A stretch of 64,000 nucleotides of DNA from Pseudomonadota bacterium (lineage in GTDB: Bacteria; Pseudomonadota; Alphaproteobacteria; Sphingomonadales; Sphingomonadaceae). The position numbers were made by a program, and so were the translations under genes. How positions within the stretch are numbered: position 1 is the first letter of the stretch; every line of letters starts with the position of its first letter. The stretch covers positions 50,655 through 114,654 of the forward strand of contig JAEXFD010000054.1 in NCBI GenBank assembly GCA_023400405.1. Reading direction: 5' to 3'. Below are positions 1 to 8,346 of the stretch, piece after piece. The notes under the pieces were generated by a model, which was not told the DNA's origin, made no database searches, and worked only from the letters and a program-made list of their open reading frames with translations.

Positions 1-2200
1 CGAAATCCACGAGGGCGCCAAGTCCAAGGTCCGCCAGATCAACATCATCGGCAACGAGGTGTTCTCCGATTCGAAGCTGCGCGGCGAGATGGCGACCAAG
101 ACCGCCAGCTTCACGCACCTGCTCAGCTCGAACACCTCGTACGACCAGGATCGCCTGGCCTATGACCAGCAGAAGCTGCGTCAGTTCTACCTGACCCAGG
201 GCTATGCCGATTTCCGCGTGATCTCCGCCGTCGCCGAGCTGACGCCGGACAAGAAGGACTTCATCATCACCTATGTGGTGGAGGAAGGCCCGCGCTATAA
301 GTTCGGCCCGGTGACCGTCGACAGCGCGATCCGCGACTTCGACGACAAGAAGCTCGCCGCCGCGCTGCAGATCAAGCAGGGCGACTGGTACAATGCCAAG
401 GCCGTGGAAGACACGGTGGAGCAGTTGAGCGAGACGGCGGGCATCGCCGGATACGCCTTTGCCGACGTGCGCCCCGAGTTCCAGCGTGACAAGGACACGC
501 TGACCATGGCGATGAACTTCCACATCGGCGAGGCCAACCGCACCTATATCGAGCGGATCGACATCACCGGCAACCGCCAGACCCAGGACAAGGTGATCCG
601 CCGCGAGTTCCGCCTGGCGGAAGGCGATGCGTTCAACACGTTCCTGGTCAAGCGCTCGCAGGACCGCATCAACTCGCTGGGTTATTTCCAGGACAAGTTC
701 GAGATCGAGCGCAAGGAAGGCTCCGCGCCCGACCGGATCGTGCTCGCGGCGAATGTCGAGGAAAAGGCGAATGGCGAGCTGACGCTGTCCGCTGGCTTCT
801 CCAGTCTCGAGCGGTTCATCCTGCAGGCGGCGATCCGCCAGCGCAATTTCCGCGGCATGGGGCAGACGGTGTCGGCCTCGGTCGATTATTCGAGCTACTC
901 GAAGTCGGTCGAGCTGGGCTTCACCGAGCCCTATCTGTTCGACCAGAACATCGCGCTGGGCGGCACGATCTTCCGGCGCGACTACAACGCGTTCAACTAT
1001 ATCGGCTCGGACCGCTCGACGACCTACAGCCAGGTCTCGACCGGCTTCCAGCTGGTCGCCGCCGTGCCGCTCACCGAATATTGGACGCTGTCGGGCAAAT
1101 ATTATCTCGCCAAGGACAATGTGACGCTCGACAAGTCGAGCTTCTATTCGGACCTGGACGGCAACGGGACGCTCGAATGCGATCCGGTCAAGGCCGGGCG
1201 CTATTATTGCGAGGCCGTGGGCAACCGCCTGACCTCGCTCGTCGGCCTGACGCTGACCTATGACAGCCTCAATTCGCGCCTGCGCCCGACCCGCGGCCAG
1301 CGCCTCACCGTCGGCGCCGACTTCGCCGGCCTGGGCGGCGACGTGCGCTATGCCCGTGCGCGCATCGACGGCGACAAATATTGGAACGTCGGCGGGGGCT
1401 TCATCTTCTCGGTTTCGGCCGAGGGCGGCTACATCCACAGCCTCGAGAAGAGCAAGGGGGCCGGCAGCGACCCGGTGCGCATCACCGATCGCTTCTATCT
1501 CGGCGAACCGCAGTTCCGCGGCTTCGACATTCGTGGCGTCGGCCCGCGGGTGCAGCGCATCGGGCTCACCGGCGATCCGCTCGCGGCGGGGGGCAGCACG
1601 CAGAAGCTGATCACCGACAAGGACCAGATCATCGACGATGCGATCGGCGGCAAGGCCTATTACCTGACCAAGGCCGAGCTCGAGATCCCGCTGGGCGCCG
1701 GCGCTGCCGAAATGGGGCTGCGCCCGTCGATCTTCGTGATGGCGGGCAGCCTGTTCGACATCACGGCGCCGGGCAAGACGATCGCGTTCCAGCAGGCGAC
1801 CGATCCCGCGACCGGCAAGCTGCTCTACAATTCGGACGGTTCGCCGACGCTGCTGCCCAAGGACAATTTCATCAAGGATTCGGCCGGGCGCCAGCTCTAT
1901 ACCGTCAGCGCGAGCGATCCGACGCATAGCGGCGCGATCACCACTTGCACCGTCGGCTATTCCGCGAGCGCGACCGATCCGTGCGTCGGCACCTCGGTCA
2001 ACGCCATCCTCAACCAGCCGACGGCGCCGTTCGTCGAACGCTATGTCGGCGATTCCGCTCGGCCGCGCATCTCGGTCGGCTTCGGCGTGAACTGGAATTC
2101 GCCGTTCGGCCCGCTGCGGATCGATATCGCCAAGGTCCTTCTCCACGAGAAGGGCGACGACACCAAGCTTGTAACCTTCAATGTAGGGACTCAATTCTGA
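1..2200 (+). CDS. bamA: Outer membrane protein assembly factor BamA (5' end outside window)
   Basis: Essential outer-membrane beta-barrel that inserts other barrel proteins as the core of the BAM complex. The frame is open from base 2, so the gene starts upstream and about 732 codons are visible. The N-terminal half holds POTRA repeats (region around GPRYKFGPV and the IDITGN/RIDIT repeat starts). The C-terminal half is the 16-strand barrel, with the loop-6 RGF motif near 1517 (FRGFDIRG) and a C-terminal aromatic Phe. Two stretches look like long extracellular loops, each with a cysteine pair (codons at 1178 and 1208; 1946 and 1982). The stop overlaps the ompH start by one base, so the two are translationally coupled. 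Confidence 0.95.
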   Translation, partial: EIHEGAKSKVRQINIIGNEVFSDSKLRGEMATKTASFTHLLSSNTSYDQDRLAYDQQKLRQFYLTQGYADFRVISAVAELTPDKKDFIITYVVEEGPRYKFGPVTVDSAIRDFDDKKLAAALQIKQGDWYNAKAVEDTVEQLSETAGIAGYAFADVRPEFQRDKDTLTMAMNFHIGEANRTYIERIDITGNRQTQDKVIRREFRLAEGDAFNTFLVKRSQDRINSLGYFQDKFEIERKEGSAPDRIVLAANVEEKANGELTLSAGFSSLERFILQAAIRQRNFRGMGQTVSASVDYSSYSKSVELGFTEPYLFDQNIALGGTIFRRDYNAFNYIGSDRSTTYSQVSTGFQLVAAVPLTEYWTLSGKYYLAKDNVTLDKSSFYSDLDGNGTLECDPVKAGRYYCEAVGNRLTSLVGLTLTYDSLNSRLRPTRGQRLTVGADFAGLGGDVRYARARIDGDKYWNVGGGFIFSVSAEGGYIHSLEKSKGAGSDPVRITDRFYLGEPQFRGFDIRGVGPRVQRIGLTGDPLAAGGSTQKLITDKDQIIDDAIGGKAYYLTKAELEIPLGAGAAEMGLRPSIFVMAGSLFDITAPGKTIAFQQATDPATGKLLYNSDGSPTLLPKDNFIKDSAGRQLYTVSASDPTHSGAITTCTVGYSASATDPCVGTSVNAILNQPTAPFVERYVGDSARPRISVGFGVNWNSPFGPLRIDIAKVLLHEKGDDTKLVTFNVGTQF

Positions 2201-2952
2201 TGACTATCGACAAGCGCATCCTCGCCGCGCTGCTCGCCGCCCCGGCGGCGATCGCCTTTGCGGCGCCGGCTTCGGCACAGGTCCAGGGCATCGCCACGGC
2301 CAGCCCGGTCAAGGTGATCAACAACACCAAGGCCTTTGCCGCTGCCCAGCAGCAGATCTCGACGACCTACAAGTCGGCCTTCGATCAGATCCAGGCGCGC
2401 CGCCAGGCCGCCCAGAAGGAAGCCGAGCCGCTGCTGGCCCAGCTCGACACCAACAAGGACAAGCAGGTCTCGGACGACGAGCTGCGCGCCGCCCAGGCCG
2501 CCAAGAACCCGGTGCTCGATCGCCTCAAGGACATCCAGACCCGCGCCGAGACCGACGTCGCGAAGCTGACCAATCCGGCCGCCCGCGCCGAGCTGTTCGC
2601 AATCGAATCGATCCTGCGCCAGTATGATGCGGCGCAGATGCGCGTGATCACCGCGCGCAAGGTGGCCGTGGTGCTCTCGCCCGAGGCGTTCATGTACGCG
2701 CCCGATTCGGCGGACATCAGCGATGCGATCACCGCCGAGCTCGACAAGACGCTGCCGACCGTCGGCATCCAGGCACCCGCCGATTGGCAGCCCGCACGCG
2801 AGACGCTGGCGATCCAGCAGCAGCTCGCCCAGCTCGCGCAGGTCCGCGCCTATCAGGCCGCCGCACAGCGCCAGCAGCAGGGTGCCGCTCCGGCTCCTGC
2901 GGCAGCGGGCGCCAAGCCGGCTCCGGCGGGCAACAAGCCCGAGCCGCGGTGA
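2200..2952 (+). CDS. ompH: Skp/OmpH-family periplasmic chaperone with an EF-hand-like loop
   Basis: Periplasmic holdase that escorts unfolded outer-membrane proteins to BamA. The product has 250 residues and starts at the ATG overlapping the bamA stop. A signal peptide ends near ASAQ (about residue 27). A helical, Ala/Gln-rich coiled-coil body follows, with an Ala/Pro-rich tail. E. coli Skp is about 161 residues, so this is longer. Residues 83-94 read DTNKDKQVSDDE, a canonical 12-residue EF-hand calcium loop pattern (acidic or Asn at 1, 3, 5; Val at 8; Glu at 12) that I do not associate with Skp. Its position after bamA supports the assignment; the calcium role is inference. Confidence 0.88.
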   Translation: MTIDKRILAALLAAPAAIAFAAPASAQVQGIATASPVKVINNTKAFAAAQQQISTTYKSAFDQIQARRQAAQKEAEPLLAQLDTNKDKQVSDDELRAAQAAKNPVLDRLKDIQTRAETDVAKLTNPAARAELFAIESILRQYDAAQMRVITARKVAVVLSPEAFMYAPDSADISDAITAELDKTLPTVGIQAPADWQPARETLAIQQQLAQLAQVRAYQAAAQRQQQGAAPAPAAAGAKPAPAGNKPEPR

Positions 2953-3440
2953 GCGACGAAGCGCCGGCCGGCGCCGCCACCCTCGAAGATCGGGGCCCGC
3001 TGGACATCCAGCGGGTGATGGCGGCGCTGCCGCATCGCTATCCGCTGTTGCTCGTCGATCGCGTGGAGAGCCTGGTCCCAGACCAGCGCATCGTCGCGAT
3101 CAAGGCGGTCAGCATGAACGAGCAGTTCTTCCAGGGACATTTCCCGGGAAGGCCGATCATGCCCGGCGTCCTCCAGGTCGAGGCGCTCGCCCAGGCGGCG
3201 GGCGTGCTCGCGGTCGAGAGCCTGGGGCTCGCGGGCTCGGGCAAGCTGGTCTATTTCATGTCGATTGACGGCGTGAAATTCCGCAAGCCGGTAGAGCCTG
3301 GCGTGCTGCTTCGCCTGGAAGTCGAGTTCGTTCAGAAGCGATCGCGCGTCTGCAAGTTCGCGGGCAAGGCCTATCTCGGCGATGACGTCGCGACCGAATG
3401 CGAGTTCACCGCGATGATCGCGGACCCACCGGCGGCCTGA
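2949..3440 (+). CDS. fabZ: 3-hydroxyacyl-[acyl-carrier-protein] dehydratase FabZ
   Basis: Dehydrates 3-hydroxyacyl-ACP in type II fatty acid synthesis. The 163-residue product starts at a GTG that overlaps the ompH stop (GTGA); ATG starts further upstream lie inside ompH. Diagnostic FabZ motifs are LPHRYPLLLVDR near the N-terminus, the catalytic-His segment GHFPGRPIMPGVLQVEA, and a FMSIDGVKFRKPV segment. In enterobacteria lpxD precedes and lpxA follows this gene. Neither is present here, which fits a lineage without lipid A. Confidence 0.95.
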   Translation: MSDEAPAGAATLEDRGPLDIQRVMAALPHRYPLLLVDRVESLVPDQRIVAIKAVSMNEQFFQGHFPGRPIMPGVLQVEALAQAAGVLAVESLGLAGSGKLVYFMSIDGVKFRKPVEPGVLLRLEVEFVQKRSRVCKFAGKAYLGDDVATECEFTAMIADPPAA

Positions 3441-3453
3441 ACGGGAAGGCCCG

Positions 3454-3669
3454 GTGGACGGATTAACGCTCTTCGGGCTGTTCGCCGTCACCGCCATGCT
3501 GGTCACCTATGCGCTGGAGGCGCGCTCGCACTGGTTCGTGTTGGGCTTTGCCGGCGCGTGCCTGCTCGGCTCGGCCTATGGCTTTCTTCAGGGAGCCTGG
3601 CCGTTCGGCCTGGTCGAGGCAATCTGGGCGATCGTCGCTGCGCGGCGATGGTGGCGGCGGGAACGCTGA
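3454..3669 (+). CDS. Small hydrophobic membrane protein, unknown function
   Basis: A 71-residue product starting at GTG, 13 bases after the fabZ stop, so probably in the same transcript. It is almost entirely hydrophobic, with two to three predicted membrane spans (from LTLFGLFAVTAM, WFVLGFAGACLL, and FGLVEAIWAIVAA), and ends in a strongly basic, Trp-containing tail (RRWWRRER), which suggests a cytoplasmic C-terminus. I do not recognise a family. The length, spacing and coding character make it likely to be real. Confidence 0.7.
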   Translation: MDGLTLFGLFAVTAMLVTYALEARSHWFVLGFAGACLLGSAYGFLQGAWPFGLVEAIWAIVAARRWWRRER

Positions 3670-3739
3670 GGTTGCGCCAGCGTGGCTGCTCTGCTAGGCG
3701 CCCGCGTCCGCTGCCGGTCGGTAACCGGCGGCCTATTCC

Positions 3740-3746
3740 TGAGGAA
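3740..3746 (+). promoter_or_regulatory. Ribosome binding site that fixes the rpmE start
   Basis: TGAGGAA lies about 8 bases before a GTG at 3754. The GTG is where homology to L31 begins (KNDTHPDYH). An in-frame upstream start at 3682 would add 24 residues that L31 proteins lack and has no comparable Shine-Dalgarno sequence. Confidence 0.6.
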
Positions 3747-3753
3747 TTGCATC

Positions 3754-3984
3754 GTGAAGAATGACACGCACCCCGACTATCACATGATCAAGGTGCAGAT
3801 GACCGACGGCACCGTGTTCGAGACGCGCTCGACCTGGGGCAAGGAAGGCGATCTGATGACGCTCGACATCGATCCGCTGGCGCACCCGGCCTGGACCGGC
3901 GGCAATCAGCGCCTGCTCGATCAGGGCGGCCAGGTGGCGCGCTTCAACAAGCGTTTCGGTGGCCTCAGCCTCGGCAAGAAGTAA
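3754..3984 (+). CDS. rpmE: 50S ribosomal protein L31
   Basis: Small protein of the large ribosomal subunit that bridges to the 30S head. The 76-residue product begins at GTG with a good ribosome binding site. Typical alphaproteobacterial L31 segments are visible: HPDYHMIKV, TRSTWGKEG, LDIDPLAHPAWTGG and the basic end FNKRFGGLSLGKK. There is no CxxC zinc pair, so this is the zinc-independent (C-minus) form. It follows the small membrane protein gene on the same strand and could share its promoter. Confidence 0.94.
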   Translation: MKNDTHPDYHMIKVQMTDGTVFETRSTWGKEGDLMTLDIDPLAHPAWTGGNQRLLDQGGQVARFNKRFGGLSLGKK

Positions 3985-4012
3985 GTCGGTTCGGCTCGGC
4001 GCGTTTGCCTCG

Positions 4013-4027
4013 TTAACGCGCCGTTAG
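4013..4027. promoter_or_regulatory. CtrA-like box upstream of the PilZ gene
   Basis: TTAA-N7-TTAG (TTAACGCGCCGTTAG), one base off the alphaproteobacterial CtrA consensus TTAA-N7-TTAA, lies 23 bases before the PilZ start. The same TTAA-N7-TTAG arrangement recurs at 12895. Binding is inferred from the pattern only. Confidence 0.4.
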
Positions 4028-4050
4028 CCAGCCACGCCTAGCTTGCCGTC

Positions 4051-4380
4051 ATGGCAAGCGTCGCACGATCCTTCACGGCGGAATTCGAACCGGCCCTCAG
4101 CGAGGGGCGGCGTCGTTCGGTGCGCGCGCCGGTCTCGCTGGATGCCAAGATTGGCCGCGGCGGCCTCGATCGCGCGCTTTGCAAGGTCACCGACCTGTCG
4201 CTGCACGGCGCGCGCATCCATACCTATTCCGAGCTACGTGCGGATTCGCTGCTTTGGCTGTCGCTGCCCGGCGTCGGCCATGTCGTCGCGCGCGTCGTCT
4301 GGGCCCGCGATTTCGAAGCGGGGCTCGAGTTCAAATCGCCCTTGCCGGAAGCTGCGTTCGAGGCCCTCACGGCGCAATGA
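4051..4380 (+). CDS. PilZ domain protein (putative c-di-GMP receptor)
   Basis: A 109-residue single-domain protein. It has the two halves of the c-di-GMP binding signature: an arginine cluster RRRSVR at about residues 20-25, and DLSLHG at about 50-55 (D/NxSxxG pattern). PilZ proteins couple cyclic di-GMP level to motility, biofilm or polysaccharide output. It appears monocistronic, with its own upstream region carrying a CtrA-like box, which would fit cell-cycle or motility control. The family call is firm; the output target is unknown. Confidence 0.88.
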   Translation: MASVARSFTAEFEPALSEGRRRSVRAPVSLDAKIGRGGLDRALCKVTDLSLHGARIHTYSELRADSLLWLSLPGVGHVVARVVWARDFEAGLEFKSPLPEAAFEALTAQ

Positions 4381-4469
4381 CCTTGCGCCGCGATGAAGGG
4401 AAAATACAGCAATTGCCTTCCCCCCGGTAATATATCATCCTCCCCCCTTCACTGGCTGGGGAATCGGTG

Positions 4470-4967
4470 ATGCTTAAGGTATTGATGCTCTGCGCGCTCA
4501 CGGGCGCGCCACTACCTGTATTGGCCGGCGAGCGGGATCGGCCGGCCTTGCCGACGGTCAAGGCGCTGCTGACGCCCGATACACGCTCTGCGTCGCTCGC
4601 GACGGGCCGCCAGACTCCATTGCGGCCATCCTATCTGCCGCTTCGCTATAACGGCGTGTCGTCGGCCAAGCCGCCGGCGGAGATCGCGGTGCCGCGCGAA
4701 TCCGCGCCGGTGCGCTTTGCCTATGCCGAGCCTGCCGCCCAGGCAGGCTGGCGGCTGACCGACGGTGCCGCGCAGGTCACCAGCACGCGGGGGGCAAGCT
4801 ATGCCGTGAGCGATACGCTCGCCGATCGCCGCCAGGTCCGTCACCGCAAATCGGCTCTCAGCACGATGCTGGTGCTGCGGCTAGACGGCAAGGAAGAGAG
4901 CCCTGCATTCAGCGTCGGCGGCGGCGGTGTCGCCGCAGCGGTGTGGAAAGCCGTTCCGCAGGACTGA
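4470..4967 (+). CDS. Exported protein of unknown function
   Basis: A 165-residue product starting at ATG 4470; a GTG directly before it would add one residue. A clear signal peptide (KVLMLCALTGAPLPVLAGE) ends near residue 20. The mature part is Pro/Arg/Ala-rich with no motif I recognise, a basic patch RRQVRHRKS and a glycine-rich segment GGGGVAAAV near the end. It stands alone between the PilZ gene and poxB, which points the other way. Confidence 0.65.
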   Translation: MLKVLMLCALTGAPLPVLAGERDRPALPTVKALLTPDTRSASLATGRQTPLRPSYLPLRYNGVSSAKPPAEIAVPRESAPVRFAYAEPAAQAGWRLTDGAAQVTSTRGASYAVSDTLADRRQVRHRKSALSTMLVLRLDGKEESPAFSVGGGGVAAAVWKAVPQD

Positions 4968-5014
4968 TAAGCCTGGTGCCTTGAAGGCCTTGGTCGCGCG
5001 CGTCGCCAGGGGCG

Positions 5015-6757
5015 TCAGGAAATGATCGACTTCAGCAGATTGCCGTGCTCGACGAGATCGACCAGCTCATCGCCTCGGCCGTTGAGCACGGCACGCGCCG
5101 CCCAAAGCCCGAATCCCTTGACCTGTTCGGCCTCGATGTGTGGTGGCATCGAGAGTTCCTGCTTGTTGACGACGACGTCGAGCAGTGCCGGCCCGGGGTG
5201 CGCCAGCAGCTCGGCGATGGCGGCAGGAAGTGCGCCGGGATCCTCGACGCGGACGCCGTGGATGCCCACCGCCCGCGCCATGGCCGCGAAATCGGGATTG
5301 TCGAGATCGGTGCCGAACTCGAGGAACCCGTTCCCCTTCATCTCCAGCGCGACGAAGCCGAGCGAGCCGTTGTTGTAGACGACGATCTTCACCGGCAGGC
5401 CCTGCTGGCGGAGCGTCAACAGGTCGCCCATCAGCATCGCGAACCCGCCATCGCCGGATAGGCTGATGACCTGGCGGCCGGGGAAGCTCGCCTGCGCGCC
5501 GATCGCCTGCGGCATCGCGCCGGCCATCGAGCCATGGACCAGCGAGCCGATCATCCGCCGCCGCCCGTTCATCTTCAGATAGCGCGCCGCCCAGACGGTG
5601 ACGGTGCCGACGTCGAAGGTGAAGACGGCGTCGTCGGCCGCGGCCGCGCTGATCTGCGCGGTCAGATATTGCGGATGTATCGGCGGATGGCCCGGGCTGC
5701 CCTCGGCAAGCTCGTCCAGGCCCTCGCGTGCCTTGGCATAGTCGGCAAGTGCGGCGTCGAGATGCTTGCGGTCCTGCCTTTCCGCCAGACGCGGGAGAAG
5801 CGCCGCGATCGTGGCCTTGACGTCGCCGGTCACCCCCAGATCGAGCCGCACGCGCCGTCCGATATTCTCGGGCCGCAGATCGACCTGCGCGACGCGGGCA
5901 TGATCCGGATAGAATTGGCGATAGGGGAAATCGGTGCCGAGCATCAGCAGCGTGTCGCACGCGCGCATCGCCCGATAGCCTGAGGCGAAGCCGATCAGGC
6001 CGGTCATCCCCACGTCATAGGGATTGTCCCATTCGACATGCTCCTTCCCGCCCAGCGCATGGACGATCGGCGCCTTGAGCTGCTCGGCGAGCGCGACGAC
6101 CTCGTCATGCGCGCCAGCGCAGCCACGCCCGCACAAAAGCGTGACGCGCTCTCCCTGGTCGAGCAGGGTGGCGAGCGCCGCCAGATCGCTTTCGGCAGGC
6201 GTTACGACGGGCGGCGACAGCCGGAGTGCGGGCGGTGCGGAGAAGGTGGCGTCGATCGACTGCAGCGCGATGTCGCCCGGCACGATCACCACCGCCACGC
6301 CGCGCTGGCCGATCGCCGCGCGGATCGCGGTTTCGAGCACGGCGGGGAGCTGCGAGGGGTGCGACACCAGCTCGCAATAATGGCTGCATCCGGCGAACAG
6401 CGCCTCTGGCTTGGTCTCCTGGAAATAGCCGCGGCCGATCTCGGCCGAGGGGATATGCGCTGCGATCGCGAGCACGGGCACGCGCGTGCGGTGGCAATCG
6501 TAGAGGCCGTTGATCAGATGGAGGTTGCCCGGCCCGCACGAACCCGCGCACACCGCGAGCTCCCCGGTGAGCGCCGCTTCGGCCCCGGCCGCGAACGCCG
6601 CCGCTTCCTCGTGCCGGGTATGGATCCAGTCGATATCCCCGCGGCGACGGAGCGAATCGGTGATTCCGTTGAGGCTGTCTCCGACGACGCCGTAGATCCG
6701 CTGCACACCCGCGGCGGCCAGCACTTCGGTGAACAGCTCCGCGACCTTCTTCGCCAT
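5015..6757 (-). CDS. poxB: Ubiquinone-dependent pyruvate dehydrogenase / pyruvate oxidase
   Basis: Thiamine-diphosphate and FAD enzyme converting pyruvate to acetate and CO2, with electrons passed to ubiquinone at the membrane. The 580-residue product (E. coli PoxB 572) starts at MAKKVAELF; an in-frame GTG-type start ten codons upstream is less likely. Visible are the ThDP-activating Glu in the TRHEEAAAFAAG segment, the FAD/middle domain, and the ThDP/Mg motif GDGGFAMLMGD...IVVYNN. A C-terminal segment matches the PoxB membrane-binding tail (NGRGDELVDL). It is monocistronic. Its first 26 bases are duplicated, with two mismatches, 1.37 kb away beside tRNA-Ser. Confidence 0.88.
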   Translation of the reverse strand: MAKKVAELFTEVLAAAGVQRIYGVVGDSLNGITDSLRRRGDIDWIHTRHEEAAAFAAGAEAALTGELAVCAGSCGPGNLHLINGLYDCHRTRVPVLAIAAHIPSAEIGRGYFQETKPEALFAGCSHYCELVSHPSQLPAVLETAIRAAIGQRGVAVVIVPGDIALQSIDATFSAPPALRLSPPVVTPAESDLAALATLLDQGERVTLLCGRGCAGAHDEVVALAEQLKAPIVHALGGKEHVEWDNPYDVGMTGLIGFASGYRAMRACDTLLMLGTDFPYRQFYPDHARVAQVDLRPENIGRRVRLDLGVTGDVKATIAALLPRLAERQDRKHLDAALADYAKAREGLDELAEGSPGHPPIHPQYLTAQISAAAADDAVFTFDVGTVTVWAARYLKMNGRRRMIGSLVHGSMAGAMPQAIGAQASFPGRQVISLSGDGGFAMLMGDLLTLRQQGLPVKIVVYNNGSLGFVALEMKGNGFLEFGTDLDNPDFAAMARAVGIHGVRVEDPGALPAAIAELLAHPGPALLDVVVNKQELSMPPHIEAEQVKGFGLWAARAVLNGRGDELVDLVEHGNLLKSIIS

Positions 6758-6892
6758 TGGATATCCCTTGTCGTTGCCGAGAGGCAAACAACTCCTAAGG
6801 CGCGCGTCCTGCTTGGCTCAATCCCCCGTCCGGGTGAATTGCCGCGCGGACGCGATGGCCTGATCCAGGATGCCGGGCTGGCGGAGAGGGTG
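6732..6892. repeat. Flank copy A: poxB 5' end, leader and tRNA-Ser 3' end
   Basis: Imperfect direct repeat with copy B at 8102-8270. Shared blocks are the first 26 bases of poxB (24 of 26 identical), a leader block around CTCAATCCC...CCGGGTGAAT, and a perfect 19-base block at 6874-6892 identical to 8252-8270. The 19-base block contains the last 14 bases of tRNA-Ser including CCA. The two copies bracket the AbiJ-like gene, giving the geometry of an element integrated at a tRNA 3' end. Confidence 0.75.
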
Positions 6893-6927
6893 TACGCTTG
6901 CTTAGCGTGTAAGCAGTTGAGCGTACA
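6891..6927. repeat. Compound inverted repeat at the insertion boundary
   Basis: TGTACGCT and AGCGTACA form an 8-bp perfect outer inverted repeat. TGCTTA and TAAGCA form a 6-bp inner stem around a GCGTG loop. It begins on the last two bases of the duplicated tRNA end. A 12-base word GCTTGCTTAGCG from its left arm recurs at 6986-6997. It could be recombinase binding sites or an operator for the downstream gene. No T-tract follows, so it is not a convincing terminator. Confidence 0.5.
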
Positions 6928-7022
6928 TCGTTTCTCGTAGGCCCCGGATCGGGGTTCCCGGATATTCCCCGGCAGCACTAGAGGGGCTTGCTTAGCGGTT
7001 CCGTGTCTGTTCTTGTTGTCGC

Positions 7023-8075
7023 ATGCTCATCGACATTTTTGCTCGCCGCTATGAATCGGTCCCCCTCCGCGACGGCTTCGAGCAACGGGATAGCCGCCTG
7101 CTAGTGCAGGCTTTCCGCATCCTCGGGGAGGACATTTACCCCTATTATCAGAGTGGCAAGGAGGACAGTAGGGGCGTTGCGTTCTGGACGAACCTGCACT
7201 CTCGGTTATCGCGGGAGTTGGGGGTGCAAGAGCTTTCCCGTCAGTGGTACTCCTACACAACTAAGTGGAACGGAAACGACCACGTGCAGACGCACAAATA
7301 TGCGATGGTGAAGGTCTGCGAAAACTGGATGAACCAGCCCGTTGCGGGCTCGCCTGACACCCACATCAAGGAACGATTAAGCCTAGTGGAACTCGGCTTC
7401 CGTGAGCGAGAGGGTGAAATCAACGCGATGAACGCGCAGCCGATTTCAACACCTATTCGGACGCCACCACGGTCGCTCGCGAGCGGCCACCATTTTTCGA
7501 TCCCAACCCCGGACGATGGCGGGGCTCGCATCAAGCAAATGCGGGCGGAGCGAACTGCTCATTTCAGGTCACAGGTTGATGAACTCAATGCGCGGTTTAG
7601 GCAGGCGAGTTACGATCTCCACTATCACAATGGCTTCATCCAAGCTTCGACGGACACGCTGATTCAGCAGCTAGTTGAGACGCCATTCTGGTCGCTTGTG
7701 AGTGGCCCGGATTGGATCAACGTAGATGTGGACATGAAGGAGGCCCTCGATTTGAGGGACTCAGATGGTCGCGATCCAGCGTTCTATGCTGCACGAGCGC
7801 TCGAAAGCACGATCAAGATTATTTCTGATCGACGTGGCTGGACCCACGGAAAAGAAAAGGGGGCGCACAACTACATCGACAATCTCGCATCGAAGGCGAA
7901 TGCGTACATCAATCAATGGGAGGCCAGCAGCCTAAAAGATTTCTTCACCCACGTGCGTAACCCCTTGGGGCACGGCGCGGGGAGCGCTGAAATGCCTTCT
8001 CTGAGTCGCCCGCAAATCGAGTGGGCGATCGAGTTCAGCATGAGTTGGATCAAGAGCCTTATTCGACGCATGTAG
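7023..8075 (+). CDS. AbiJ-like abortive-infection protein with C-terminal HEPN domain
   Basis: A 350-residue product. The first about 110 residues (MLIDIFARRY..., RLLVQAFRILGEDIYPYY, FWTNLHSRLSRELG) resemble, from memory, the AbiJ N-terminal domain 4 family, thought to be a sensor. A Pro/Ser-rich linker follows. The C-terminal about 170 residues are helical and carry RNPLGH (R312 to H317), the RX4H signature of HEPN ribonuclease-type toxins. Base composition is visibly less GC-rich than the neighbours, and the gene sits alone between two copies of a tRNA-linked repeat. No antitoxin-like partner is next to it. Role as an abortive-infection RNase is inferred; the upstream Shine-Dalgarno is weak. 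Confidence 0.72.
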   Translation: MLIDIFARRYESVPLRDGFEQRDSRLLVQAFRILGEDIYPYYQSGKEDSRGVAFWTNLHSRLSRELGVQELSRQWYSYTTKWNGNDHVQTHKYAMVKVCENWMNQPVAGSPDTHIKERLSLVELGFREREGEINAMNAQPISTPIRTPPRSLASGHHFSIPTPDDGGARIKQMRAERTAHFRSQVDELNARFRQASYDLHYHNGFIQASTDTLIQQLVETPFWSLVSGPDWINVDVDMKEALDLRDSDGRDPAFYAARALESTIKIISDRRGWTHGKEKGAHNYIDNLASKANAYINQWEASSLKDFFTHVRNPLGHGAGSAEMPSLSRPQIEWAIEFSMSWIKSLIRRM

Positions 8076-8101
8076 AGTTGCAAGCGCTGGCGCAGGGGCA
8101 T

Positions 8102-8346
<245 letters not shown>

